From: Leptospira meyeri
GTDB lineage: Bacteria; Spirochaetota; Leptospiria; Leptospirales; Leptospiraceae
DNA length: 64,000 nucleotides
Assembly (NCBI RefSeq): GCF_004368965.1
Contig: NZ_SORO01000001.1
Location: forward strand, 2,574,001-2,638,000
Direction: 5' to 3'
The translations under genes were made by a program, and so were the position numbers. The first letter of the stretch is position 1. Each line of letters starts with the position of its first letter. This document shows, one piece after another, positions 56,625 to 64,000 of this stretch. Below the pieces are notes generated by a model that saw nothing but the letters and a program-made list of their open reading frames with translations, ran no database searches and was not told the origin of the DNA.

Positions 56625-57521
56625 ATGAAAATCCTTTTTGTTGATGACGAAGAGACAATCCGCGAATTGTTCTGGGAATACTTCAAAGATGAATTTAATG
56701 TCACTCTTGCTGCCGATGGACAGGAAGCTCTTGCGATCTCTAATCAGAATACATTTGATCTAATTATTTCTGATATCAGCTTACCGAAATTAAATGGAAT
56801 CCAATTCATTCAAAAACTGAGGGCAGACGGAAACCAAACTCCATTTTTGGTGATTACTGGCGATAGTGACATTCAGATTGCCATTGATGTATTTAGAATG
56901 GGAGCGGTTGATTTTTTTCTGAAACCTTTCCGAATGGAAGCACTCCGTTCTCGAATCAAAAAATTTGAAAATGCTGACATTGATTTAAACCTTCTCTTTA
57001 ATAGTGGTGAAATCATTCAGTTTAGTGATGACTGTAAAATCAAACTTCGCCCACAAATTAAAAAACTAAATTCTTATATTGCTTTCATCGTTAAACAGAT
57101 TTTGAATTCACCTTTAGCCACTCAAGAAGATTTGATATCCATTAAAATTGTTTTGTATGAACTCTTGGCAAATGCCATTGAACATGGCGTGGCTGGCGTA
57201 ACTTATGCAGAAAAACAAGAATGTTTAGAGGCCAATGAGGATTACTTTAAGTTAGTGGATTCTCGTTGTGCAGAGAACAATTCGTTTGTCTTCGTTGAAA
57301 TATCTATGGATGATGTTGGAATCACCATTGTCATTCGAGACGAAGGAAATGGATTTGCTGTTAGTCAAATTCCTAATCCAGTTGTTAACCCGGCTGCAAA
57401 CTTAGTCAGTGGAAGGGGAATTTTCTTAGCGAAGATGAATATTGACTCTATTGTTTATAATGAAAAGGGAAACGAAGTTCGATTTTTCAAAACTTGGTAT
57501 AAACTGACACAATCTAATTAA
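56625..57521 (+). CDS. Response regulator fused to a GHKL ATPase domain
   Basis: A 298-residue protein. The N-terminal receiver domain has VDDEET, phospho-acceptor Asp50 in IISDISLPK, and LKPF. The C-terminal domain (about 140-298) is a HATPase of the anti-sigma/RsbW type: LYELLANAIEHGV (N box), IRDEGNGFAV (G1) and SGRGIFLAKM (G2). No dimerisation His is visible. The layout suggests phosphorylation-controlled binding or kinase action on a STAS protein, the opposite partner of SpoIIE phosphatases. It starts 63 bp after the Deg operon. Confidence 0.88.
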   Translation: MKILFVDDEETIRELFWEYFKDEFNVTLAADGQEALAISNQNTFDLIISDISLPKLNGIQFIQKLRADGNQTPFLVITGDSDIQIAIDVFRMGAVDFFLKPFRMEALRSRIKKFENADIDLNLLFNSGEIIQFSDDCKIKLRPQIKKLNSYIAFIVKQILNSPLATQEDLISIKIVLYELLANAIEHGVAGVTYAEKQECLEANEDYFKLVDSRCAENNSFVFVEISMDDVGITIVIRDEGNGFAVSQIPNPVVNPAANLVSGRGIFLAKMNIDSIVYNEKGNEVRFFKTWYKLTQSN

Positions 57522-58987
57522 AATTGGACTCCCAAAGAAACATAAAACCGTAGGTATTCTTTTTTAGGCATTTCTTCAGTGAATGGTTCAGTAATGAGGA
57601 TACGAGTTTGCCGAGGATCCATCATCGTATAAGAAGCACTGACTTGAGCAAATAATTTTCCATGTTCATTTGATAAAAAACTAATTTTCCCTATGACTTC
57701 ATTTCCTTTGCCTAAGGAAGAGTCTGATCGATTCAAAAATAAATCGGTGCGGAAAAAAGAATTCCAATCCATACCCATTTGGATTCCATAAATTCGATTT
57801 CCTTTGTTTTCATAGTTGGAGTTCTCTCTTGTAGGAGTATCTCGAAACTGTGGTGGGACACTTAAGTCCAAAGATTGGTATAATAAAAATGAAGAGTATC
57901 CTCCGAGTACCCTTGGTTCGGCAAAATTTGACGCATAACCATCGCTATTTGAATCTAATCGTTCCTTATTATCTTTTTTAGTCACAAGGCCAGCTAAAGC
58001 AAAACTAAATTTTTCACCTTGGGAGTGAAGGGATAAATATCCTAAATAAGAATTCGTTGCGATTTGTTTTTCAGACCAGGGAGCAGAGGAAGATTTTGAC
58101 TCACCAAGAAGCCGAATGCCCACCAAATCCAAAGCCCAATTTTCGAAAAATTTTTTGGATTGGAACTCCATTCCACTATAGGAGTAACGACCAGAAACTC
58201 TTTGTCCAGATAGAATTTGTCCATTGGTATTATGGTTGGGATCGGAATGAACATAATGAAAAAAACGAAACTCTTCCCAAAACAAAGTTTTCTCAGAACT
58301 GAGAAGGCCACCATAAATCTCCCTTCGGTACCCAGTCCAAGGAGGCCCAAACCAGTTTTCCCATTCAGGTTTAGCGTTTAGGCGAATTCCTGTTATGCGA
58401 AGACCAGAGGAATGAGAGAGGGAAACAGAACCATAATTTGCCATTCCCACAAAAAAGAATCCAAACCGGTCCAATCGATTGAACCCACGGCCAACTTCCA
58501 GACCCAACTGAATTCCTGAAATTTCTTTGGAGACGAGGGCTGTGAATTCGGAGTCATAAATCGTTCTTACTTCTTTATCGACAATCCTTCCCTCAGAAAA
58601 GCCGACCCTGGGTGCAATCAGGACCGCCAAATTCCAACCCTGGTTAACAAAATAAAACAAACTGGGAGTAGTGAGGATTCCTTGCGAGTAATAACGATTT
58701 GCTTTTTCTGAATCAAGTCCCCCTTTTTGAGATTGGAATTTACCACCAGTAATGAGTTCTGTTTGGAAACCGAATCCCTTCGTATCTCTCAGTGGAATCG
58801 TTTTGGATCTTTCTTTGACAACCACTCGCCCGAAATTACGATTGGCACGGTCGTCATCCATTACGGAATCAGAGTAAGACTCGGCAGAAAGACTGGAAAA
58901 AAAAGAAAGAAAGAGAAGGGAAACTATCCCGATACTTGTAGGGATGAAGAAAATACTTTTGAAATACAGACATGGATTTCTTCTCAT
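57518..58987 (-). CDS. Predicted outer-membrane beta-barrel protein
   Basis: A 489-residue exported protein with a long signal sequence ending SSLSAES. The mature part alternates hydrophobic and polar residues with many aromatic residues and Gly, and ends with LRFYVSLGVQF, whose terminal Phe is typical of barrel proteins recognised by BAM. I do not recognise a specific porin family. GAGGG precedes ATG 58987. Its 5' end overlaps the divergent gene's 5' end by 44 bp. The stop overlaps the REC-HATPase gene by 4 bp. Confidence 0.7.
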   Translation of the reverse strand: MRRNPCLYFKSIFFIPTSIGIVSLLFLSFFSSLSAESYSDSVMDDDRANRNFGRVVVKERSKTIPLRDTKGFGFQTELITGGKFQSQKGGLDSEKANRYYSQGILTTPSLFYFVNQGWNLAVLIAPRVGFSEGRIVDKEVRTIYDSEFTALVSKEISGIQLGLEVGRGFNRLDRFGFFFVGMANYGSVSLSHSSGLRITGIRLNAKPEWENWFGPPWTGYRREIYGGLLSSEKTLFWEEFRFFHYVHSDPNHNTNGQILSGQRVSGRYSYSGMEFQSKKFFENWALDLVGIRLLGESKSSSAPWSEKQIATNSYLGYLSLHSQGEKFSFALAGLVTKKDNKERLDSNSDGYASNFAEPRVLGGYSSFLLYQSLDLSVPPQFRDTPTRENSNYENKGNRIYGIQMGMDWNSFFRTDLFLNRSDSSLGKGNEVIGKISFLSNEHGKLFAQVSASYTMMDPRQTRILITEPFTEEMPKKEYLRFYVSLGVQF

Positions 58988-59570
58988 TTTCCCTCTTCTG
59001 TTGGTTATTTTTTCTTATAGAGAAGCTGACACTCGTTTTTCTCATGATTTGAGCCGGTTTTTCGAGAAGACAGACCATAGCAAAGAAGAAGCAGTCATTT
59101 ATGTTTATTTGACAGAAGCTGAAAAAACCAATTTTTCAGTTCGCAGAAGAAAAGAACTTTCACGGGCAATCGTTCGATTTTCACAAAAATTACAATTCCC
59201 CGATGGAACATTGTTAGGTGGATACCAACCAAATTCTTCTTTGTTTTTATTGGCGTGGGCTAAAACGAGATCGGAGTTTCGAACAAATCCTTTGCATGGA
59301 TATGGGATTTTGAGTTTATCTGAAATGTTTGTTCGAGAATTTGAAATGTCTTCTGGAACGAAAATTAATCGAGATTTCGACATCCAAAACGATTCGATCC
59401 AATTGAAGATGGTAATTTTAAAATTAAAAGAGTCTTTGGCTGCAGGAAAATCAGTTAAAGAAGCATATTTAAAAATATATGATGGAAATACTTCTCCAAA
59501 TGAATGGGAATTGTTAGAAACTAATTATAAAAAAATGTATGAGTTTGTTACTTCCGAAAATAAGCCATAA
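58944..59570 (+). CDS. Membrane-anchored or exported protein of unknown function
   Basis: A 208-residue protein with one N-terminal hydrophobic helix (about 11-25, FLLIFPLLLVIFSY), then a soluble, charged, mainly helical domain. I do not recognise it. The ATG at 58944 has TAGGG directly before it, a little too close. Its first 44 bp are antisense to the start of the outer-membrane protein gene. Its 3' end overlaps the flippase gene by 23 bp. Confidence 0.65.
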   Translation: MKKILLKYRHGFLLIFPLLLVIFSYREADTRFSHDLSRFFEKTDHSKEEAVIYVYLTEAEKTNFSVRRRKELSRAIVRFSQKLQFPDGTLLGGYQPNSSLFLLAWAKTRSEFRTNPLHGYGILSLSEMFVREFEMSSGTKINRDFDIQNDSIQLKMVILKLKESLAAGKSVKEAYLKIYDGNTSPNEWELLETNYKKMYEFVTSENKP

Positions 59571-60825
59571 AATAACCGGTTAATAATAACCAAGATACAA
59601 TTTGACCAAGAAAAAGTGATATGGCAGCACCATTGGCACCCCAGTCAGGAATGATCCAATAATCAAAAATAGCTCCGAATAACAATCGGAGTAATGCAAG
59701 TCCAGCAAGAAGTCTTGGCAATCCCAATGCAAATAGTGCCGTTCCCAAAGGAGCAAACACCAATTGTAGTAAAAAGTTTGGGTATAAAATTTTAAATACA
59801 GAAATTGAGTTTGTGTATTTTGTGCCGAATAACAATGTTAAGATGGGTTCTGCAAGTAAAATTCCTGGCGATAAGGCGATTGCGATCATCCCACCCAAAA
59901 AAACTGATTTTTTTAGAACATTGGGAAATTCTTCTGTTTCTGCTAATCTTGCTAACTTTGGATAAATGATTGAATTGAAAGTAGCGAGGATGATGATAAA
60001 TCCGCTAAATAATTGTAAGGCGGTTCCGTAGTCCGCCACAATCTCTGGTGGGTGAAATTGGTTTAAAAAGAAAATTTCCAGGCGATCCGATAGGATAGCA
60101 AAAATTGAGGCAGCAAAAGCCCAAAGATTAAATAGTAAAAGTTTTTTTTCATTGGTTCTGACTTCAGAGGCTTCTGCAGTAAAAGAGATCTCTTCTTTGC
60201 CAAAAAAGAAGAAGAACATAAATAAAACAAAAATAGGAGCAATACAAAAAATAGCAAGAATATCCATATATGTGAGAGGATGGATACTAGATTCAGATAA
60301 ATAGATTAGTAATAGAAGTCGAACTACGTTTGGAAGAGGATTCCAAAGAGAAAGTGATTTGTACTTCCTATAGGATACAAATAAACTTTCGAAGTAAGAG
60401 ATAAAAGAAATTATGATCCCACCAAATAACAGAAGTAATAAGACAAAGAAATTTTCGTCACTTGTTAAGTAAGCCACCAAACAAACGATAGATAAAAATA
60501 AAAAAGAATAGAATTTGATTCTTAATGATGCATTGAGTATGGCACCTGGATTTTCTTTTTTTTCCGCCATTGGCGAGATGTATTTAATTAGTGCATTGGG
60601 AAGTCCAAATTCAGCAACTGCCAGAACCACTGGTAAAAAACCTAAAAAGTATTGAAGTTTTCCGTTTTCTGCTTTGCTTAACAAATTTACGGAATAAATC
60701 ATAAACACCAAGTTGGTGATGGCAGATAACGCTTTTGAACTACTAACAAAGAAAGAGTTTTTGAGAACTCCTTCTTTTAATAACTCTACTTTTAAAAGTT
60801 GAAATATTTTTTTTAATTTTTGCAT
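59548..60825 (-). CDS. Wzx/MATE-like polysaccharide flippase
   Basis: A 425-residue membrane protein with about 12 helices. FFVSSSKALSAITNLVFMIYSVNLLS at the N-terminus and AEFGLPNALIKYISP are typical of oligosaccharide flippases (PST/MurJ-like superfamily). It probably moves a lipid-linked glycan across the inner membrane. It begins 3 bp after the PAP2 gene stops, so the two are likely co-transcribed. Confidence 0.82.
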   Translation of the reverse strand: MQKLKKIFQLLKVELLKEGVLKNSFFVSSSKALSAITNLVFMIYSVNLLSKAENGKLQYFLGFLPVVLAVAEFGLPNALIKYISPMAEKKENPGAILNASLRIKFYSFLFLSIVCLVAYLTSDENFFVLLLLLFGGIIISFISYFESLFVSYRKYKSLSLWNPLPNVVRLLLLIYLSESSIHPLTYMDILAIFCIAPIFVLFMFFFFFGKEEISFTAEASEVRTNEKKLLLFNLWAFAASIFAILSDRLEIFFLNQFHPPEIVADYGTALQLFSGFIIILATFNSIIYPKLARLAETEEFPNVLKKSVFLGGMIAIALSPGILLAEPILTLLFGTKYTNSISVFKILYPNFLLQLVFAPLGTALFALGLPRLLAGLALLRLLFGAIFDYWIIPDWGANGAAISLFLGQIVSWLLLTGYFMAYFRK

Positions 60826-60828
60826 GTA

Positions 60829-61851
60829 CTAGTTTTGCAAAAACTTTCCTTTTTGGATTTTTTGCAGAACCAAGGGAACAAGAAACACCAAAGCAAATCC
60901 AACAACTAAATAACGGATGTATCTTAAAAACAAATCATCCTTCCAAATGGTTTTTTTGATTAAAATCCCTGGGATTACGTAGAGCAATAAGATCACAATG
61001 GCTAAAACTAACAATCGAACAAAAACCGTAATCCAGAAATTGTTAAATTGATTTGTTCCAAATGAGAAATTCCATTTGGGAAGGGACCAATCCAAAAACT
61101 CTGGTTTGCTCAATCTTGGATAAAACAGAATTCCAAGCCAAAAACCCGCAAGGGCACCGCTGGCCGTTAACACTCCCGACAAACTATGGTGATGTTCTAC
61201 AGAAAGAAACGGAGAGTCCAAAGAGATTGGTGATAAAGTGATGACGATCCCTAATAGACTGAGTGTACGATAATTCTTTGTATGTAGGAAGGCCGGAACT
61301 GAATTTTTTTTATAAAATCGATCGAGTAAAAATAAAATGATGAGTAAATGGATAACACCTAATCCGAAACCTAAACTCACATCTCCTAGATAATGTACTT
61401 TGAGATACATTCTAGAAAATGGCATAAACAGAATGATGAGAACAGAAAGAACTCGAAACCAAAGTTTGGGAATACGGTAAGCTAACAGACCCCAGACGAC
61501 AACTGCGGAATAGGCATGGCCAGATGGCAAACCAAATGCTTTTTCATCAAATGCTTCTGGATAGGGAAAGGGCCTTGGACTTTCTAGGTAAAATTTTAAA
61601 ATTGAAACCATCACTGCAGATGTAAGGAGCCCCAGAGAAAGTTCGAAAGCTAGTTTTGGTCGGTAGTAGATGTAAACAAAGGAGATAAGGCCGAGGAAAA
61701 AACTACTCCCTCCCAAAAAATGGCAGATGGTAGAAATCAGAAGGAAGATTCCGCCGAGGTTTTGGTCCCAAACATGGAGAGAATCCAGGGGAACGGAGGA
61801 AAACCAAAGGGAGCTCTGTGTTAGGATGAGTTCTTTCATAGGAATTTCCAT
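60829..61851 (-). CDS. PAP2-family phosphatase with extra membrane helices
   Basis: A 340-residue membrane protein. The PAP2 core has KFYLESPRP, GLPSGHAYS and SRMYLKVHYLGD. The C-terminal 150 residues add four or five helices beyond the usual domain. With the flippase downstream, a role in recycling undecaprenyl pyrophosphate or trimming lipid-linked glycans is plausible. ATG 61851 is used; ATG 61839 has the better ribosome site (GGAAA). The divergent acyltransferase starts only 5 bp away if both first starts are used. Confidence 0.85.
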   Translation of the reverse strand: MEIPMKELILTQSSLWFSSVPLDSLHVWDQNLGGIFLLISTICHFLGGSSFFLGLISFVYIYYRPKLAFELSLGLLTSAVMVSILKFYLESPRPFPYPEAFDEKAFGLPSGHAYSAVVVWGLLAYRIPKLWFRVLSVLIILFMPFSRMYLKVHYLGDVSLGFGLGVIHLLIILFLLDRFYKKNSVPAFLHTKNYRTLSLLGIVITLSPISLDSPFLSVEHHHSLSGVLTASGALAGFWLGILFYPRLSKPEFLDWSLPKWNFSFGTNQFNNFWITVFVRLLVLAIVILLLYVIPGILIKKTIWKDDLFLRYIRYLVVGFALVFLVPLVLQKIQKGKFLQN

Positions 61852-61856
61852 CTAAG

Positions 61857-62732
61857 ATGAAAATCCAACTTGATTTCATAAAGTTTTATTTTGAAATATG
61901 TGATGTTTCTATGGATTCTAACCAAAACCCCGCTGATATTTTAGAAAGTCTCTTTGTCATTCCCAGGGAAGTTCCCAAAACCATCCTCCGTAATCTCCTT
62001 GAGCTCATTTATGACGTCAAAGTGGCCGGATCTGAAAACATTCCCGAATCTGGTGGGGCACTTATCATCTCCAATCATACCGATTATTTGGACATTCCGG
62101 TACAGGGGGCTTTTGCTGACCGAAAGATCGTATATTTGGGCAAATATGAACTTTTCCATCCCCAAGAAGAGATCATGGCCATCCTCAATCATAAAAACTC
62201 TCCTTTTCAATACCCACCGTTAAGTTTAACTAAGCCGGTCATTGAAGTTTTGTTGAATTCTCTAGGCAGTGTAGTGAAAAAAAACCTAATCAATTGGGGG
62301 AGTATGCCCATCATCCGCAATGCTGCCAAAGATTCGGAAATGGACAAACGAGCTGCCATGGATTACTACGAAAAACTAGAGACTTATATGGTGGATCTCA
62401 TGAAAGAAGGGGAACTACTTTCGATTTATCCAGAGGGTTCTCGTTCGGAAACGGGGGAATTGCAGTCCTTTCGTGCCATGGCGGCAAAACTTGCCATTCG
62501 TGCGGGGGTTCCCATCATTCCGTCTGGAATCGTTGGTGCGACAAATATGTCAAAACCCAAGGCTTTCTTAACAGGAGATGCTTTCAAAACGAAAATTCGT
62601 TACCAAATTGGAAAACCCATCCTTCCTTCTGAGTTCCCAACTGGTCCGGAGAAAAAAGCTGCCAAAGAACTGACAGAAATTCTGGAAAATCGAGTGCGGG
62701 AGCTCATGAAGCAAGCCCAGTCCATACTTTAG
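61857..62732 (+). CDS. 1-acyl-sn-glycerol-3-phosphate acyltransferase-like protein
   Basis: A 291-residue PlsC-family acyltransferase with ISNHTDYLDIP (His-x4-Asp), YPEGSRSETGELQSFR (glycerol-phosphate binding) and VPIIPSGIVG. It probably acylates lysophosphatidate at the membrane. An alternative start at ATG 61911 (MDSNQNPADIL) would leave a 71-bp spacer for divergent promoters if the PAP2 gene starts at 61839, and may be the true one. A hairpin at 62754-62780 follows. Confidence 0.85.
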   Translation: MKIQLDFIKFYFEICDVSMDSNQNPADILESLFVIPREVPKTILRNLLELIYDVKVAGSENIPESGGALIISNHTDYLDIPVQGAFADRKIVYLGKYELFHPQEEIMAILNHKNSPFQYPPLSLTKPVIEVLLNSLGSVVKKNLINWGSMPIIRNAAKDSEMDKRAAMDYYEKLETYMVDLMKEGELLSIYPEGSRSETGELQSFRAMAAKLAIRAGVPIIPSGIVGATNMSKPKAFLTGDAFKTKIRYQIGKPILPSEFPTGPEKKAAKELTEILENRVRELMKQAQSIL

Positions 62733-62753
62733 TCTCGACCTTTCGGGAAAATT

Positions 62754-62780
62754 ATGACATAGTTTCCAAAGCTATGTCAT
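62754..62780 (+). terminator. Hairpin between the acyltransferase gene and icmF
   Basis: ATGACATAG (62754-62762) pairs perfectly with CTATGTCAT (62772-62780). TTT and AAA can extend the stem past a bulged G. It lies 22 bp past the acyltransferase stop, and a short T-run (CATTTT) follows about 11 bases later. A terminator is likely, though an operator for icmF cannot be excluded. Confidence 0.55.
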
Positions 62781-62835
62781 TCCTGTCGCATTTTGCTATT
62801 GAATCCGTAGCAATCTTTTTAGAACGTTGTTCTCT

Positions 62836-64000
62836 ATGACCACCGAAATCTTAACTTACACCCCCAAAAACAAAATTCGCTTTGTGACGGCGGCCTCCCT
62901 CTTTGATGGCCACGATGCCTCCATCAATATCATGCGGAGGATTTTGCAACAGAGTGGGGTAGAAGTGATCCACTTGGGACACAACAGGAGTGTGCAAGAG
63001 ATTGTCCAATGTGCGATCCAAGAAGATGTACAAGGGATTGCCATCACCAGCTACCAAGGTGGTCATGTGGAATATTTTCAATACATGATTGATCTATTAA
63101 AAAAAGAAGGGGCAGGTCATATACGGGTGTTTGGTGGTGGTGGTGGAACCATTCTCCCTTCTGAGATTGAAGTTCTACATAAATACGGTGTGGCTCATAT
63201 TTATTCCCCTGATGAAGGAAGGACCCTTGGTTTGCAAGGGATGATCAACGATGTTGTCAAACAATCTGATTTTCCTACTCCACTTTCGTTTAACGGAGAT
63301 TTGGCGTCACAAATCCAAAAGAAAAATTTTTTAGCACTTGGGCAAGCCATCACACAGATGGAGTTTTCCCTTTTGCAGGAAAAAACAAACTACTCTATCA
63401 ATTTAGAATTTCCACCTCCAAAGAAAAATATTCCCGTTCTTGGAATTACCGGAACAGGTGGTGCTGGTAAGTCTTCCTTAACGGATGAACTGGTTCGTCG
63501 GTACTTACACGATTTTCCAAACCAAACCATTGCCATTTTGTCTGTGGATCCATCAAAACGAAAAACAGGTGGGGCACTTCTGGGAGATAGGATTCGTATG
63601 AATTCCATTTTAAATGAGAGAGTGTATATGAGGTCGTTTGCGACAAGGGAAGCAAACATTGCTCTCAACAGAAGTGTGAAAGGTGCCATTCAGATTTTAA
63701 AATCTGCAGGTTATGATCTGATCATTGTTGAAACTGCTGGGATTGGACAAAGTGATTCCGAAATTACGGAAGTCGCCGATGTTTCGTTATACGTGATGAC
63801 ACCAGAATATGGTGCGGCCACTCAGTTAGAAAAAATTGATATGATCGATTATGCGGATGTGATTTCCATCAATAAGTTTGATAAACGAGGAGCCCTTGAT
63901 GCTCTTAGGGATGTGAAAAAACAATACCAAAGAGCTCGTAATTTATTCAATGATCCAATTGATGTAATGCCGGTATATGGAACGATTGCTTCGCAGTTCC
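62836..64000 (+). CDS. icmF: Fused isobutyryl-CoA mutase IcmF (5' part, runs off the window)
   Basis: The 388 residues visible start at ATG 62836. A B12-binding domain comes first, with [18 protein letters not shown] (the His is the cobalt ligand), then [12 protein letters not shown] and GGGGGT. A MeaB-like GTPase follows, with Walker [33 protein letters not shown], and ETAGIGQSD. This B12-domain-then-chaperone order is diagnostic of IcmF, whose large mutase domain should follow beyond the edge. It interconverts isobutyryl- and n-butyryl-CoA, or related substrates, with adenosylcobalamin. No B12 riboswitch is evident upstream. Confidence 0.9.
   Translation, partial: MTTEILTYTPKNKIRFVTAASLFDGHDASINIMRRILQQSGVEVIHLGHNRSVQEIVQCAIQEDVQGIAITSYQGGHVEYFQYMIDLLKKEGAGHIRVFGGGGGTILPSEIEVLHKYGVAHIYSPDEGRTLGLQGMINDVVKQSDFPTPLSFNGDLASQIQKKNFLALGQAITQMEFSLLQEKTNYSINLEFPPPKKNIPVLGITGTGGAGKSSLTDELVRRYLHDFPNQTIAILSVDPSKRKTGGALLGDRIRMNSILNERVYMRSFATREANIALNRSVKGAIQILKSAGYDLIIVETAGIGQSDSEITEVADVSLYVMTPEYGAATQLEKIDMIDYADVISINKFDKRGALDALRDVKKQYQRARNLFNDPIDVMPVYGTIASQF

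Noticed and set aside
62733..62835. Cobalamin riboswitch upstream of icmF
   Set aside because: The spacer is only 103 bp, is occupied by a simple hairpin, and shows no B12-box-like sequence.

Overview
The window looks like chromosome of a spirochaete of the genus Leptospira, probably from the saprophytic side. The grounds are low-to-moderate GC, frequent TTG and GTG starts, lipoproteins with relaxed lipoboxes, a flgN-flgK-flgL-fliW-csrA block, several large SpoIIE-type phosphatases, and a dihydropteroate synthase of the Leptospiraceae/Sul type. The genus is an inference from gene content and was not checked by a search. I see no tRNA, rRNA, CRISPR array, insertion sequence or prophage. No stretch over 300 bases lacks a gene; the longer spacers mostly hold hairpins or operator-like repeats.

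Layout. 1-9.3 kb: tail of an unknown gene, a nucleotide-sugar reductase, a DUF898/M48 protease pair, a patatin phospholipase, an aminotransferase/SDR pair, an MFS exporter, and a Cys-rich protein with a DUF3347-type lipoprotein. 9.4-12.6 kb: VOC protein, lipoprotein, enoyl-CoA hydratase, dCTP deaminase, DUF2147 protein. 12.7-20.3 kb: a soluble chemoreceptor with a zinc-binding CZB domain, a 1075-aa membrane PP2C phosphatase with TPRs, RlpA, and two TPR proteins. 20.3-27.2 kb: Sul-like folP, an OmpA/PD40 protein, a PilZ-like protein, hisS, a PAP2 phosphatase and an LpxL-type acyltransferase.

27.2-37.1 kb is one long minus-strand run, possibly one transcript: PhoB/PhoR-like two-component pair, argJ, a GAF protein with a degenerate phosphatase domain, an active SpoIIE phosphatase, an M50-like protease, UDP-glucuronate decarboxylase and a lone PntA alpha subunit. 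Three 11-bp-phased repeats precede the response regulator. 37.2-40.0 kb is a second minus-strand run around an ECF sigma factor with small membrane proteins and a PilZ-like protein. 40.0-43.0 kb: secreted protein, aat, a lipoprotein, a DUF962 protein, a zinc-ribbon protein and a 58-aa DUF1289 gene.

43.1-48.7 kb: flagellar hook-filament junction genes with the FliW-CsrA switch, then an acyltransferase and OsmC. 48.7-52.7 kb (minus): metallophosphoesterase, an exported GH31 enzyme resembling sulfoquinovosidase, and a rhodanese lacking its catalytic cysteine. 52.9-57.5 kb: a translationally coupled exported trio (unknown protein, Deg/HtrA-type protease, protease-less PDZ partner) followed by a REC-HATPase fusion. 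57.5-62.7 kb: an outer-membrane protein whose start overlaps a divergent gene, a flippase, a second PAP2 phosphatase and a PlsC acyltransferase. The window ends inside icmF.

The best leads are the Sul-like chromosomal folP, the phosphatase/pseudophosphatase pair under a two-component system, and the Deg protease/pseudoprotease operon.
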